DNA from: Lucinisca nassula
Lineage: Eukaryota > Mollusca > Bivalvia > Lucinida > Lucinidae
Length of the DNA: 64,000 nucleotides
Reading direction: 5' to 3'
Assembly (NCBI GenBank): GCA_963580285.1
Contig: OY757015.1
Location: forward strand, 148,054,082 to 148,118,081
Shown: piece after piece, positions 1 through 10,564 of the stretch
Numbering within the stretch: the first letter of the stretch is position 1
Layout of the letters: every line of letters starts with the position of its first letter
Notes under the pieces: generated by a model
Told to the model about the DNA's origin: nothing
Seen by the model: only the letters and a program-made list of their open reading frames with translations
Databases searched by the model: none
Made by a program: the position numbers and the translations under genes

Positions 1-942
1 CATGAAACGGCCGAAGTTCCATCTTGGTGTATTAAAAAACCTTCTATTCTGTTTGACTTACATGATGGCAAAAATCCGAATCAAATCCAAAGCTACTCAA
101 ACAAAACTTTCAGGTACTGCAGTCACGTTACACTGATTACCAGCAAGTCTATACTGATGGTTCCAAAGAAGGAGATAAAGTTGGTTGTGCGTATGTTTCT
201 AAAGATACGCACCAAACCTTGCGCCTTCCAGATGGTTCATCTATTTTTACAGCTGAAGCCAAAGCAATAGACCTAGCTTTAGATTTTATCAGTTCTTCAA
301 CAATTCAAAAAGCAATTATATTTTCTGATTCACTTTCTGTGCTTAAGGCATTAGACGTACCATTCATCATCTAAAAATCCTCAAATACAAAAACTGATCG
401 AAAAACATCATGCAATTTCTAAAACGCACCAAATCTTGTTTTGTTGGCTTCCGAGCAATATTGGCATTGTCGGCAATGAAACTCATGACAGGAAAGCAAA
501 GGAATCGCTCAATCTTGATCCGTCTGTTTTTAAAATTCCTTTTAATAATTTTAAACTAATTATCAACAGATACATCTTGACGGAAGGGCAAGGCGAATGG
601 GACCGTGCAATAAATAACAAACTCCATGCCATAAAACCTGTCGTTGGAACTAAATGCTCTCCTCCACAGTTTTCCAGGAAAGAGGATGTAGTATTAACAC
701 GACTGCGCATTGGCCATACTAGAGTTACTCATTCTTTTATTTTAAATGGTGATGAACAGCCTTCCTGTGTAGGTTGTGATCAGCCATTCACTGTGAAACA
801 TATTTTAATTGAATGTGTAGACTTTTCACAGTCCCGTAACTTATACTTCAAAGCTGACACTTTGCAACAATTGTTTCAAGATGTACCTTTTGAAAATATT
901 ATTTTATTCTTAAAAGATATTGGACTTTTTCATAAGATTTAA
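1..942 (+). pseudogene. Decayed non-LTR retrotransposon ORF2 C-terminus: RNase H domain and terminal zinc knuckle
   Basis: Conceptual translation gives an RNase H domain: VYTDGSKEG (first Asp), FTAEAKAIDL (Glu), IFSDSLSVLKAL (second Asp) and GNETHDRKAKES (last acidic position). A basic stretch LTRLRIGHTRVTHSF and a Cys-rich end CVGC...HILIEC follow, the usual C-terminus of Jockey/I-like LINEs that keep RNase H. The frame changes at about 105-112 and again near 357, so no intact ORF exists; only the last 168 codons (436-942) are open, and their first Met is internal, not a true start. The 5' part of the element lies outside the window. This is seen in sequence; the clade assignment is from family knowledge and is approximate. 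Confidence 0.88.
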
Positions 943-1082
943 CTGTTTCAGATTTTTATACATATCATACTTACTATTTTACTTTTAATATCCTCATAAT
1001 TCTTCATGCCATTTAACCATTAACCGCTTGACGCTTATGACCCACAAAGAGGGTTGACGCGTCGTTAAACACGAAATCATCA
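943..1082 (+). mobile_element. 3' UTR and tail of the LINE at 1-942
   Basis: Non-coding tail after the RNase H stop. It ends with GGGTTGACGCGTCGTTAAAC and a short CAT-rich tail at about 1053-1082. The motif TTGACG..GTTAAAC recurs at the 3' end of the SINEs in this window, suggesting shared reverse transcription machinery. The element abuts a second LINE remnant at 1083. Confidence 0.7.
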
Positions 1083-1480
1083 TAATCCTGATTATGCCTC
1101 GTCAGTATGGGATACTCATATAGTATCCAGCAGCTGGAGACGGTGAAACGGCGAGCAGCTCGGTTTGTCACATTTGACTACCACACGACCAGCAGTACCT
1201 CCCGAGTGATGCAACACCTTGGCCGGCAAACTCACCAGCATTGACAATGCTGGGTATGATCTATCTCTGGACTAAGTTGACATTTATGCTTGCAGGTTCT
1301 CCGACCCGCAAGCAACGGACATTAGAGAATACTCACTGGGGTATATGGGCCGACATCTACTGTCAGCTCCCCTTCATCGCAACGGGCATCAATCTTAAGG
1401 ACCAACTTCCAAAGAGTATTGTTACATCAGGGATCCTTGAGGGCTTCAAGAGGGATCGTGCAAGTCTTCCCTGAACTACG
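1083..1480 (+). pseudogene. Decayed LINE ORF2 3' end (second family)
   Basis: Broken frames match the end of a CR1/Jockey-like ORF2: LETVxRRxARFV, then a Y-H-T-T-S-S region and a terminal L-P-K-S-I-V-T-S-G-I-L-E segment at 1398-1474. The same sequence, also broken, lies on the minus strand at 33630-34390 with better preserved residues. Several stops and frame changes make it non-functional. Its 3' UTR continues to about 2010 and is interrupted by a tRNA-type SINE. Confidence 0.75.
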
Positions 1481-1619
1481 TAAAAACTTTTTTTTTATTA
1501 CAAAGTTTTAATTTGGTAATTTGTTCTGTTGTGAGGCAAAGGTGACGTGTATCTTGTATCACTGGGGAGTCCAAATGATGTTGACTAACAGATCAGGTCT
1601 GCTGTCCTTGCATCAGGTG

Positions 1620-1860
1620 CGGGCCTCCGTGTCCTAGTGGATAAGACCGCTGACTCTTAATCATTAGGTCTTTCACCGCTATGTGTCCGAGCCTGGCTCG
1701 GGTCGTTATGTGAGACACCAAGTTCTGCAACGGATGGTCAAATGTTTTTTCTGGATTATGACAATGCTGGGCATGATCTTAGTACCCACCTCTGATTAAC
1801 GATCGGATCGATATAAGTGAAATAATCTTGAAAGAGTCGTAAAACCAAAATAAAAAAAAT
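1620..1860 (+). mobile_element. tRNA-derived SINE (241 bp) with target-site duplication
   Basis: The 5' 85 bp is tRNA-like: an A-box-like GTCCTAGTGGATA, an anticodon-arm-like GACTCTTAATC (tRNA-Lys-like), and a degraded B box near 1686-1702. The body ends in AAAGAGTCGTAAAACC and an A-rich tail. It is flanked by 13-bp direct repeats, CCTTGCATCAGGT (1606-1618) and CCTTGTAGCAGGT (1861-1873). The homologous repeat at about 33505-33517 on the minus strand carries one uninterrupted copy of this target, which is an empty site. Not a functional tRNA gene. Confidence 0.82.
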
Positions 1861-2154
1861 CCTTGTAGCAGGTAGGGTTAGAGGTAGGGGCATTGTTATT
1901 TCTACTGTTTATACACTTATTCTTTTTCCCCTTTCTCCCCCATCCCTCCTTTTCTTATCCTCTAATATCTCTTCTATCTCTTTTGGTCGATTGTTTATCA
2001 ATCGACCCAAAGGTATAAAGGACAAAACCTCGATTAGTGCTGGAGTCCACGTGACTATCACATCCACGGAGATTATTTATAGAATTTTATCGCAATGAGG
2101 TCAGCGTGTTTACGTAAAAAGGTAAATCTGGGCTGGAATCATGGGTTGGGCTAG

Positions 2155-2296
2155 GCAAACAGTGTAGACCCAGATCAGACGCCGCAGAACGCGGCGTTTT
2201 ATCAGGGTCTTCACTGCTTACCTACAGTATAGGAATTTAAGGATCAGACGCCGAAAACCGCAGCGTCTAATCAGGGTCTACACGGTTTACTTTCAG
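2155..2296. repeat. Foldback repeat, GCAAACAGTGTAGACC family (two palindromes)
   Basis: Two adjacent imperfect palindromes built on CAGATCAGACGCC / GGCGTCTGATCAGGG with outer ends GCAAACAGTGTAGACC and its complement. Related units sit at 6135-6276, about 6984-7024, 49438-49512 and 50268-50345. No TSD could be assigned. Confidence 0.65.
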
Positions 2297-2505
2297 TAAA
2301 GGAGTTTAAGGGTCAAACGAAACTGTCCCCGTTCAGGTCCATTTTTCCTAACTTCACCCAGAGACAATTGACCCACCAGTACTCTCAGTGCTTTGATTTT
2401 CCCTTTCTCTGGGAGATGACACGAAATACCCCACCAGGGCTGACGTGTCGTTAAATTCAAACAATTGTTTGAGCTTCAGCTCCGCTTTGCACATAGTCTT
2501 AATAT

Positions 2506-2741
2506 GAGCCCCGCCAAGCGAATTGGTGTCTTCGAGCATTTCGTCATGACAAATTTTAACTGCGCATGCCCAGCCATTCAGAGGGTCCAGGGATATGGCT
2601 TTCTGTCTAAAGGTTCCTCTTGATTAACTGCTTGTATGAGCGAGCAGCGAAGGTTCTGGTGAGACTGCGCTGATGCGCAGGCTCGCCTGAACCTTCGCTG
2701 CTCACATAGGCGATAAGTACCAAAATCGCTTGACGGGGCCC
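2506..2741. mobile_element. 236-bp foldback MITE (GAGCCCCGCCAAGCG family), copy 1
   Basis: Terminal inverted repeats GAGCCCCGCCAAGCGAATT / AATCGCTTGACGGGGCCC enclose a long hairpin with arms of about 30 bp (GAGCAGCGAAGGTTC...). Flanks are ATAT (2502-2505) and ATTT (2742-2745), one mismatch from a 4-bp duplication. The homologous minus-strand repeat at about 33315-33330 lacks the element and reads straight through, giving an empty site. Confidence 0.88.
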
Positions 2742-3740
2742 ATTTGACGATGCTCCAGTATTGGTCCTGTGTGCACTTCATGGGAAGCCCGATGGGAAGA
2801 AAAGTAGATAGGGTTACTCAAAGTTAGTTTGCCTTATGGACACTTTGAAGTATCCTGATGCACTAGCGTTATGCTATGGAATTTGGGGTCCACTCTTGGG
2901 AAGGTGGCCAGATAGGTCATTTGTTTGTTTGATTTGAGGTTTAACGTCCCCGTCAACACTGTAAAGGTCATTTTGGAGACGTTACTTCCAATTTTGTGGG
3001 ACTTTTACCCGACACTGAGATGAAATGACATCTCAAGCCCTGTCGCCAAATGAAACCAATAGGGTTTATTAGCATGGATGGTCCGCCTCGCACCGCGGTT
3101 CCTGGACAGCTTAGATCCTTTAAACGGTTTACCAGTACTAGTGTAAGGGCCGGATTCAGCTCTGCGTGGAAGCATCATGCAGCCCATATATTTCTTTAAG
3201 CCCCTATGGGCGGGGCCGACAGATAGTTCATTGGGTCTCTTGCTATGTCCAGGGCTTTATTGCATATCCTTGAGTAATAGTCTGTAAAAAGTTTTAAAAG
3301 CTTGGCCAGAGTAGCGGCGCTAGAAGCTCCGGTAACGCTTCTGAATCGTTTGCCCAAGCGCGCCGGCTGACCGTTTCGGCTCAGTGCGGTGCGTTTCAGT
3401 TCATCTATACGCGTAACGTAGTTCGAAACTTTCCTGCTGTCAAACTTCAGCGTTTGATGCAACAGTCTTTGAAAAGAAGAAAGAATTTTTTTTTTTAATT
3501 ATTTCGACATTTATTATTTTTCTTTTTTTGCGTGTGTTTTTCTAGTGAAATGGGACTTGACTCATTTTGGGTTTGAGAAGTAATCTTGGATGTGAATACA
3601 ATTCTAATGAACTCTGTAAAAATGGTGGACTTTTCGCGAGAAATTTGAACGAGATTCCAGTCGAGATTTTGGTGCCAAAGTATGTTTTTCCAGCCTCTCT
3701 ACAGTAAAACAAACACTTCGTGTGTTTGCTATCAGGTCAA
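2742..3740 (+). repeat. Unclassified repeat body, inverted partner of 32660-33345, split by a SINE
   Basis: Bases 2742-2921 and 3220-3740 align with the reverse complement of 32660-33330. This includes CACTAGCGTTATGCTATGG, the GCAACAGTCTTTGAAAAGAA stretch, and a hairpin of AAACACTTCG / CGAAGTGTTT near 3710. It contains a SINE at 2922-3219. No open frame is conserved between the two copies, so I treat it as a non-coding part of an old composite repeat. Confidence 0.65.
2922..3219 (-). mobile_element. SINE family A, copy 1 (about 300 bp)
   Basis: The family is recognised by AATTTTGTGGGACTTTTACC and ATGACATCTCAAGCCCTGTC (plus-strand reading) and a 3' tail GTTGACGGGGACGTTAAACC followed by a CAAA-rich run. 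The element is reversed here, tail on the left. The 13-bp flanking repeats CAGATAGGTCATT (2909-2921) and CAGATAGTTCATT (3220-3232) differ at one base. The paired repeat at 33126-33139 is the empty site. No clear tRNA head was seen. Confidence 0.85.
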
Positions 3741-3864
3741 CGTAACGAAATAATTAATTTGATTCCGGTGACCTTGACCTACTTTTCAAAATCAAACGAG
3801 TCCAAAGAGTATTATTTTTTTCTGGTCTTCATCCTATCTTGTGGAACTATACCAGTATATCTCT

Positions 3865-3995
3865 AACAAATGGATTTCCATTGGAGTCTGGTTGTTTCAT
3901 GTTTGCGTTTCTTTCCGTTTGGTGTCACTGATGGGAGCTGTGGGTTAATTGTATCGATTCCTGATCATTGCCTCCACTTCTATTTTACCTACTTT
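3865..3995 (-). repeat. Fragment of D/E repeat family
   Basis: Carries the family's signature GGGAGCTGTGGGTTAATTGT and ATCGATTCCTGATCATTGCC. The 96-codon open frame over it (3870-4160) is a chance frame; related frames occur at 52734-53081 and 59731-60018 because they overlap the same repeat. Confidence 0.65.
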
Positions 3996-4114
3996 GTAAG
4001 ATTACACGGCTCAAACGAGTGTTCAATATTTGCCTGCTTGAGATTTGAGAATACTGGCCAAACTTGGGACAGCACAACACATCAAAGATTTTATTATAAT
4101 TTGTTGACTTTTAT

Positions 4115-4492
4115 GCCTAAAAAAACAGCTTTGTTTCCGCTAAGATGCCGAAAAAATTAGGGTCGGTAGGTCGCTTAGACTTTTTATTTTTATTAATTTT
4201 TTTTTTTTGTTTTTGTTTTGTCAATTTTCTATTTGCTGGAAAAAGAGCAAAAATCTTTAAAAGGGCTTAATTCCAATAATATTACCATAAAACATTTAAT
4301 AATGAAGTTTAGAGCATAAAGGAAACAAAAGAACAGGAGTTTGTGTATTTGTTTTGCTTTTTAAACAGTTTTATGAAATTTTATCAAAGTGTTAGACAAT
4401 ATTAAGGTCGATAGGTAAGATTTTTTTCTGGATGGCCATAAAAATTGCAGGGTCAACGCAAAAATCAGGGTCGGTCGTGTTAGAGGAAACAG
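4115..4492. mobile_element. J-family MITE (Harbinger-like), diverged copy
   Basis: Inverted ends: GCCTAAAAAAACAGCTTTG with TTTCCGCTAAG on the left, and GTGTTAGAGGAAACAG on the right. Internal AGGGTCGGT motifs lie near both ends. It matches the better preserved copy at 55517-56395. No target duplication could be read here. Confidence 0.6.
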
Positions 4493-4515
4493 TCATCATG
4501 AAATCCTGCCTATAT

Positions 4516-4751
4516 GAGCCCCGCCAAGCGAATTTGGGTCTTCGAGCATTCCGTTCTGGCAAATTTTAACTGCGCATGCTCAGCCACTCAGAGGGGCCAT
4601 GTATATGGCTTTCTGTCTGAAGGTTCCTCTTGATTCACTGCTTGTATGAGCGAGCAGCGAAGGTTCTGGCGAGACTGCGCGGATGCGCAGGCTCGCCTGA
4701 ATCTTCGCTGCTCGCATAGGCGATAAGTACCAAAATCGCTTGACGGGGCCC
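4516..4751. mobile_element. 236-bp foldback MITE (GAGCCCCGCCAAGCG family), copy 2
   Basis: Same ends and internal hairpin as 2506-2741. Perfect 4-bp target duplication ATAT at 4512-4515 and 4752-4755. Confidence 0.9.
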
Positions 4752-4813
4752 ATATAATTTATATTTATTTTTTATCGGTAAAATTTTCAATGTATTTGTA
4801 TAGGCATGTTCTC

Positions 4814-5121
4814 GTTTTTGTTTGTTTGATTTGAGGTTTAACGTCCCCGTCAGCACTGTAAAGGTCATTTTTGAGACGTTGCTTCCAATTTCGTGGGACT
4901 TTTACCCGACATTGAGATAAAATGACATCTCAAGCCCTGTCGCCCAATGAAACCAATAGGGTTTATAAGCATGGACCGTCCGACTCGTGCGCACCGCTTT
5001 GCCTGGGCAGGCTTAGATCCTCTAAGCGGTTTACCAGTACTCTTGTGCGGGTCGGATTCAGCTCTGCGTGGAAGCATCATGCAGCCCATATATTTCTTCA
5101 AGCCCCGATGGGCGGGGGCGA
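4814..5121 (-). mobile_element. SINE family A, copy 2
   Basis: Full-length relative of 2922-3219, tail at the left (GATTTGAGGTTTAACGTCCC). It is flanked by AGGCATGTTCTC (4802-4813) and AGGCATATTCTC (5122-5133), a 12-bp duplication with one mismatch. The 60-80 codon open frames over it are shadows of the repeat. Confidence 0.85.
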
Positions 5122-5133
5122 AGGCATATTCTC

Positions 5134-5707
5134 TTAATATATTTATTTAAGGCCTTGTCTCAAAGATACATGTAACATAGTTCTTGGCTCGTATTTGTAT
5201 TTCTAGTTTTCTGTGTTAATTCCGCATGTTGGTTGACCGAGCTGGCATCTCCGAGAATTCAAAACAGAAGTGCAGGCAATGATCAGGAATCGACACAATT
5301 AACCCACAGCTCCCACCATTGATTCTGTTACCTGAAATCGCGGGGCGAAAATCATCAGACGCCATGCATTGACACCATTTTTATTCGTTTCACTTTTTTG
5401 CTCCCAGCTGTACGCCTACGCCCACTTAAATCAAACAGGATACGGATAGGCCAGGGTTATCGCTTCCTCGCATCTATCAAACGAGTGTAACATCCATCGT
5501 ACCCGGAAAACGTAGTCATACGCCTGTGTCAGTCAGATGAAACGTGATTTCGTGCACGGAGTTTTATAAATTTAATATGTTTGCAATCGAAAATCATAAA
5601 TTTTAAAATGCCAACACTTATTTAGAAAATTGCATAAAATGAGTGTCGGGTATGTCATCGCTAAATGATCCTGTACCATAATAACCTAAGCAAACAGTTC
5701 AGATCCA
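5134..5707. other. Non-coding stretch
   Basis: A short D/E-family fragment lies at about 5262-5335 (GCAATGATCAGGAATCGACA). Otherwise I see no gene, recognisable repeat or RNA structure. Confidence 0.5.
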
Positions 5708-6007
5708 CATTACGAAAACACGCCTATATAAATGCATTGTGAACTTTATCGCACCCCCACTACCCCCGACCCCCCAAAAAATAATAAAATAAAAAAAAAT
5801 CGAAGATTTTAAGATGAAAATTTGTGAAAAGTTTCTTATTCCTGCACAAATTATACATTCAGGGTACCTGGTTAGAACCGCGGTTCTAACGAGTACCCAC
5901 AATCTATGCTTTAGATCAGAAATAAGAAAAATATCTGTAAACCCCAGTTTTTCTTTATAAAAGTGGGGTTTAAGGGCGCCAAATTTATATAGGCATGTTT
6001 TCGTGAT
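5708..6007. mobile_element. MITE family A, copy 1 (about 300 bp foldback)
   Basis: Termini CATTACGAAAACACGCCTAT and GGCATGTTTTCGTGATG. Subterminal TTTTAAGATGAAAA and a middle palindrome GGTTAGAACCGCGGTTCTAAC with GAGTACCCACAATCTATG beside it; a right-hand block AACCCCAG...GTGGGGTTTA forms a second stem. The same arrangement recurs at least a dozen times in the window. Non-autonomous: no transposase is encoded. Confidence 0.85.
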
Positions 6008-6102
6008 GAGATGAGACGCGGTGTCTACGCTGTTCGGCACTCATTCCGCTGTTCTAAGACACAACGCGGAGAAGTAATTTGTACTTGTTCAAATTTTTAC
6101 CC

Positions 6103-6276
6103 TTATCTTGCTGTTCACGACAACCTCTATCTTTGCAAACAGTGTAGATCCAGATCAGATGGCTTCTGAAGAAGTCTTATATTGCTGTTCACGACAACCT
6201 CTATCTTTGCAAACAGTGTAGATCCAGATCAGATGGCTTCTGAAGAAGCCATCTGATCAGGATCTACACTGTTTGA
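6103..6276. repeat. GCAAACAGTGTAGATCC hairpin with a 74-bp direct duplication of its left arm
   Basis: TGCTGTTCACGACAACCTCT begins at 6109 and again at 6183, so the left flank and arm are duplicated with a 74-bp period. Only the second copy is followed by the complementary arm, forming a near-perfect palindrome at 6209-6276 centred near 6242. Confidence 0.8.
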
Positions 6277-6630
6277 CATTCAGTTTATGAATTTGTTGGG
6301 ATAAATTACATCAAGCAATCTGATTGGTTCAAAGTCAGAGATGGGTGTGGCTAAAATGAATATTCAGCAAGAGAAGGGTTAAGACAAGTACGGTAAAGAG
6401 TAAGGATATCCGAATACTTAGGGTAAATACAATAATATGTAACGAACCTCCTAAACAGCCCTCGGCTTTAAACTAAAGTATGGTGAAAAAGTTTTATGCG
6501 CTTTAATTGCAATCATTGTTGCGTAACCACATAAAACTGTGCCAAAAAGGATCTAACTTTAATAAGATTTTAGCTGGGTTCACGCGGATGTAGGTACATT
6601 GATCATATCAGAAAAGACTGCTAAAGACGC
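6277..6630. other. Non-coding stretch
   Basis: AT-rich; no gene or classified repeat seen. Confidence 0.5.
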
Positions 6631-6901
6631 CACGAAAAACAACATAAATTTTACCACCGAAAATCGAAAATTTTAAGATGAAAAATTAGATTTCTTAATA
6701 AGATTTCTTATTGCTGCTAAAAATATAGATTGTGGATATACTCGTTAGAACCGCCCCATAGAGCCGCTTCTAACGAATACCGACAATCTATATTTTAGAA
6801 CAGATATAAGAAAAATAAAGGTTTACCCACGTAAATCCCAGTTTTACAATATAAAAGCGGGGGTTCAAGGGGATCAAAATTATATAGTCGTATTTTCGTG
6901 A
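6631..6901. mobile_element. MITE family A, copy 2
   Basis: Diverged ends (CACGAAAAACAACATAAATT on the left, TCGTATTTTCGTG on the right) with the palindrome GTTAGAACCGCCCC...GCCGCTTCTAAC in the middle at about 6744-6782. Confidence 0.75.
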
Positions 6902-7199
6902 CGTAAAATATCGTTTGTTTATGTCGTGTGCTGAATCTTCTTGCAAACTTCTTAAAGATATTTTCGCATGTTTACCGACAGTATAAGTCTAGAAGCAGTC
7001 TGATCTTGCGTCCACGCTGTTTGCAACAATGACTTTTAAATTAACCAGCAAACGACAAAGCATACGACGACTGTTCTGATTGGCGAGGTCAGAAAAGACA
7101 ACAGTATTTTAGGGGTCTACTCTTAAAGAATAAAATTTGCTCCGGAGGTTTAAGACTAGACTACCTTTCAGTTTTAGATGAGTAAAATCGTCTCCCTTG

Positions 7200-7486
7200 T
7201 AAAGTCAGTTGTATCCTTTCCCTTTAAAAGACATGATCCTGGAGCACTATGGGGACACCTGGCAGATATTTCTGTCATTTTTCAAAGTGAGATAACTTTC
7301 GGGACTTCCTATTCACTTTTCTATAAGCACTGTCCCACTGAAAGCCCTGTCCCACTGTTCGTTAGAACCGCCTCGATGAGGCGTTTCTTACGTGTATCTA
7401 CAAGATTCACAAGTTTTCATCTTAAAATTTCCGATTTTTCGGCGGCAAAGTTTACAAGGCGTTTGTGTGGGCGTGTTTCTGTAATG
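7200..7486. repeat. Fragment of TTAA-type MITE family I followed by half of a family A MITE
   Basis: About 7240-7345 matches the family I motif GAGATAACTTTCGGGACTTC plus the TTCACTTTTCTAT...GCACTGTCCC block. From 7360 to 7486 the right half of a family A MITE follows, from GTTAGAACCGCCTCGATGAG to GGGCGTGTTTCTGTAATG. The open frame at 7178-7504 spans both and is not a gene. Confidence 0.6.
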
Positions 7487-8035
7487 CAAACCCATATCCG
7501 TTGAAAGCCATAACTATTTTATCCTTGTGTTGTCTATGTAGGCTCTTCCTTCTCGGAACTGACTTAGACATAGGTAACGAGCCATCGGCGATCGAGTTAT
7601 TACAATATTGCTGTTCTAAAAGCAAACGGGCTAAACCAAACCTAGAGGTTATACATTTTTGCTTCATGCTCAACTCACTGGAGCATGAAAGTTATCCTGC
7701 TCATAAACTTTAAAATGCCAACGAATTTAAAATTTCTGAGCAAAAAGTGACATTCGTTGGGAAAATCGTCTGATTTGTTTGTATTTTAATAGGCCTGAGC
7801 ATAATATATATCATACGCAGTTGAGTCGAGCACGAAACAAATATAACCTCGTAGCCAGATCTTCAGATCTGGTACACATGTATGTGTGCATCTTCTTTGA
7901 CAAAATACCTACCTAAAATTATATCGAAAAAGTTTGGCTATTACTGGTGGAGAGGAACTTGAATTTGTAGAATTTTCGCAGATTTAATGCATGAATGATT
8001 TGAAAATGATTTAAAGAAATCCAAACACTACAGTC
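7487..8035. other. Non-coding stretch
   Basis: Short open frames exist on both strands (7465-7713 and its antisense) but resemble nothing I know and have no splice context. No repeat recognised. Confidence 0.4.
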
Positions 8036-8335
8036 AGTTTAAATGTTTATGGGAGCATCGCCCTCTGGGCCGAAGGCTCCAGGGGAGCTTATAGGATGGT
8101 AGTCCCTCCGTCGTTCTTCCGTCGACCGTCCACACTTTTGACCAGTTATATCTCTGCAGCCTGCAAGCTGATCTCAACAATTTCTCATCTGTAGCATACC
8201 TCTGGTGGGGAATTGATGACATAAGCTTTTTTCGAAATCGCACGAAAACTTGGGTTGCTATGGCAACTACAAGTTCCCATAGACTTACAATGGGAAAATG
8301 CTTGTCATCACCGTAGCGCCTTCAGTTCTGAAACT
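8036..8335. mobile_element. Pearl/Helitron-like repeat fragment
   Basis: Begins with GGGCCGAAGGCTCCAGGGGA and contains GTCCCTCCGTCGTTCTTCCG and TTGCTATGGCAACTACAAG. These resemble the end hairpin and core of the element at 15537-16507, which has GGAGCCTTCGGCTC and GTTGCCATAGCAACC. Class assignment is inference. Confidence 0.5.
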
Positions 8336-8410
8336 CATATGAAAGGTGGTTTTGGATAAAAACTCGGATGAGTTCGTTAACCGGCCAAGTCGGCCCATTT
8401 ATCAAATTTC

Positions 8411-10275
8411 TATCCCCCGACCGAATAGGTTCGGGGATATAGCGATCAGCCTGGCGTCCGTCCGTCCGTCTGTCCGTCCGTCCGTAGACACAATCTTGTG
8501 ATGGCCATAACACAAATCTCTTGTGATGGCCTATAACCTTTGAGATTCATTGATGGTTCTTGGCACAATTGTTCACAAGGCTGAGACGGCGTGTCGTGCG
8601 CAATAACCAGAACTCTGGATGTCATACTTTTTGAGTTATCTCCCCTTTTAATTAAATAGAATGACTATTTTTGATGGTCATAACTTCAATACCCTTTGAG
8701 ATATATTGATGGTACCTGGCACAGTTGTTCACAAGGCTGAGACGGCGTGTCATGCACAAGAATCACAACTCTGGGTGCCATGTTTTTTAGTTATCTCCCC
8801 TTCCATTAAAATAGAGTGAATATTTTGTGATGGCCATAACTCCAAAAATACCCTTTTAGATACATTGTTGGTACCTGGCACAGTTGTTCACAAGGCTGAG
8901 ACGGCGTGTCATGCACAAGAACCACAACTCTGGATGCCATGGTTTTTTAGTTATCCCTCCTTCCATTAAAATAGAGTGACTACCTTGTGATGGCCATAAC
9001 TCCAATACCCTTTAAGATATATTGTTGGTACCTGGCACAGTTGTTCACAAGGCTATGACGGCGTGTCATGCATAAGAACCACAACTCTGGATGCCATGGT
9101 TTTTTAGTTATCTCCCCTTACAATAAAATAGAATCACTACCTTGTGATGGCCATATCTCTGAGATATATTGATGGTACTTGGTATAGTTGTACATGAGGA
9201 TAAGCAGGCATGTCACGTGCAAGAAACACGACCCTGGGTACCCTGTTTTTTTTTATTATCTCCCCTGACAATATAACCTTGTGATGGCCATAACTCCAAT
9301 ACCTTTGAGATTTATTGATGGTACTTGGCACAGTTGTATACAAGGTTGAGACGGCGCTTCATGCTTAAGAACCACAACTCTGGATGTTATGGTATTTGAG
9401 TTATCTCCCCTTCCAATATAACAGTATGACCACCTTGTTATCACCGTACCTCCCTTTGAGACATATTGTTGGTACTTGATGCAGATGTACATGAGGTTAA
9501 GCAGGTGTGTCATGCTCAAGAATTACAACTCTGGGTGCTCTGGTTTTTAAGTAATCTCCCCTGACAATATAATCTTGTGATGGCCATAACTCCAATACCC
9601 TTTGAGATTCATTGATGGTACTTGGCACAATTGTATACAAGGTTGAGACAACGCTTCATGCTTAAGAACCACAACTCTGGGTGCTATGGTATTTGAGTTA
9701 TCTCCCCTTCCAATATAACAGTATGACCACCTTGTGATCACCGTACCTTCCTTTGAGATATATTGGTGGTACTTGATGGAGATGTACATGAGATTAAGCA
9801 GGTGTGTCTTGCTCAAGAATTACTACTCTGGGTGCTCTGGATTTTTAGTAATCTCCCCTGACAATATAGCCTTATGATGGCCATAGCTCCAATACCCTTT
9901 GAGATTGATTGAAGGGACTTGGCTCAATTGTATACAAGGTTGAGACCACGCTTCATGCTTAAGAACCACAACTCAGGGTGCTATGGTATTTGAGTTATCT
10001 CCCCTTCCAATATAACAGTATGACCACCTTATGATCACTGTACCTCCCTTTGAGATATATTGGTGGTACTTGATGCAGATGTGCATGAGATTAAGCAGGT
10101 GTGTCATGTTCAAGAATTACTACTCTGGGTGCTCTGGTTTTTTAATTATCTCCCCTGACAATATAACCTTGTGATGGCCATAACTCCAACACACTTTGAG
10201 ATATATTGAAGGAACTTGGCACAATTGTATACAAGGTACAGAAGGGGTGTCATTCGCAAGAATTACAACTCTTGC
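8411..10275. repeat. Pearl-like element: hairpin, GTCC/GTCT tract and about 12 tandem units of about 150 bp
   Basis: A hairpin at 8411-8440 (TATCCCCCGACC / GGTTCGGGGATA) is followed by a GTCCGTCCGTCCGTCTG tract (8455-8487). Diverged tandem units then start near 8522, 8672, 8829, 8989, 9145, 9285, 9436, 9577, 9731, 9874, 10030 and 10172. Each carries GTGATGGCCATAACTCC, CTTTGAGATATATTG, CTTGGCACAGTTGT, ACCACAACTCTGG and TTATCTCCCCTT. The order hairpin, GTCY tract, tandem core fits bivalve pearl / DINE-like non-autonomous Helitron relatives. The minus-strand open frames here are repeat translations. Confidence 0.75.
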
Positions 10276-10361
10276 ACCGACGTTGATGTGACGTTGCGTC
10301 AACGTCATGACGTCGCGCCGACGTTAATGTGACGTCACAATTACGTCATGTGCCTGCTGGG
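10272..10361. mobile_element. Half of a CCCAGCAGGCACATGACGT MITE (family M)
   Basis: Ends with CATGTGCCTGCTGGG and carries the subrepeats GACGTTGATGTGACGTTGCG and ACGTCATGACGTCGCG. The left terminus is missing; it starts directly after the tandem array. The intact relative is at 59143-59291. Confidence 0.75.
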
Positions 10362-10369
10362 ATGTACTA

Positions 10370-10557
10370 CATTACGATAACATACCCGTACGAGATAGTG
10401 TATTTTTCACATCTCCAACATGGATAATTTTCTGATGAAAATCCCTGATATTTTTCTTACTTATACTAAAAACATCAATTGTGGGTGCTCGTTAGAACCG
10501 CCTCATTGAGGCAGTTCTAACGAGTACCCACCACCTAAGTCTTGGAGCAGAAATAAG
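10370..10557. mobile_element. MITE family A, copy 4 (right end truncated)
   Basis: Left end CATTACGATAACATACCCG, middle palindrome GTTAGAACCGCCTC...GAGGCAGTTCTAAC at about 10490-10522. It stops at the SINE that begins near 10565. Confidence 0.7.
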
Positions 10558-10564
10558 TACATAT

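Larger units (their letters stand above)
1481..2496 (+). mobile_element. 3' UTR of the second LINE remnant with later insertions
   Basis: Bases 1481-1605 and 1861-2010 align with the reverse complement of 33360-33620. Bases 2340-2500 also align in part and contain a LINE-like tail near 2440 (GCTGACGTGTCGTTAAATTC). Insertions between them are the SINE at 1620-1860 and foldbacks at 2155-2296. No coding sequence is seen. Confidence 0.6.

Noticed and set aside
436..942. 168-codon ORF as an intact gene
   Set aside because: It is the tail of a LINE RNase H domain whose upstream half is in other frames.
8411..10275. Tandem exons or a repeat protein
   Set aside because: Frames are not conserved between units; the units carry microsatellite and element hallmarks.
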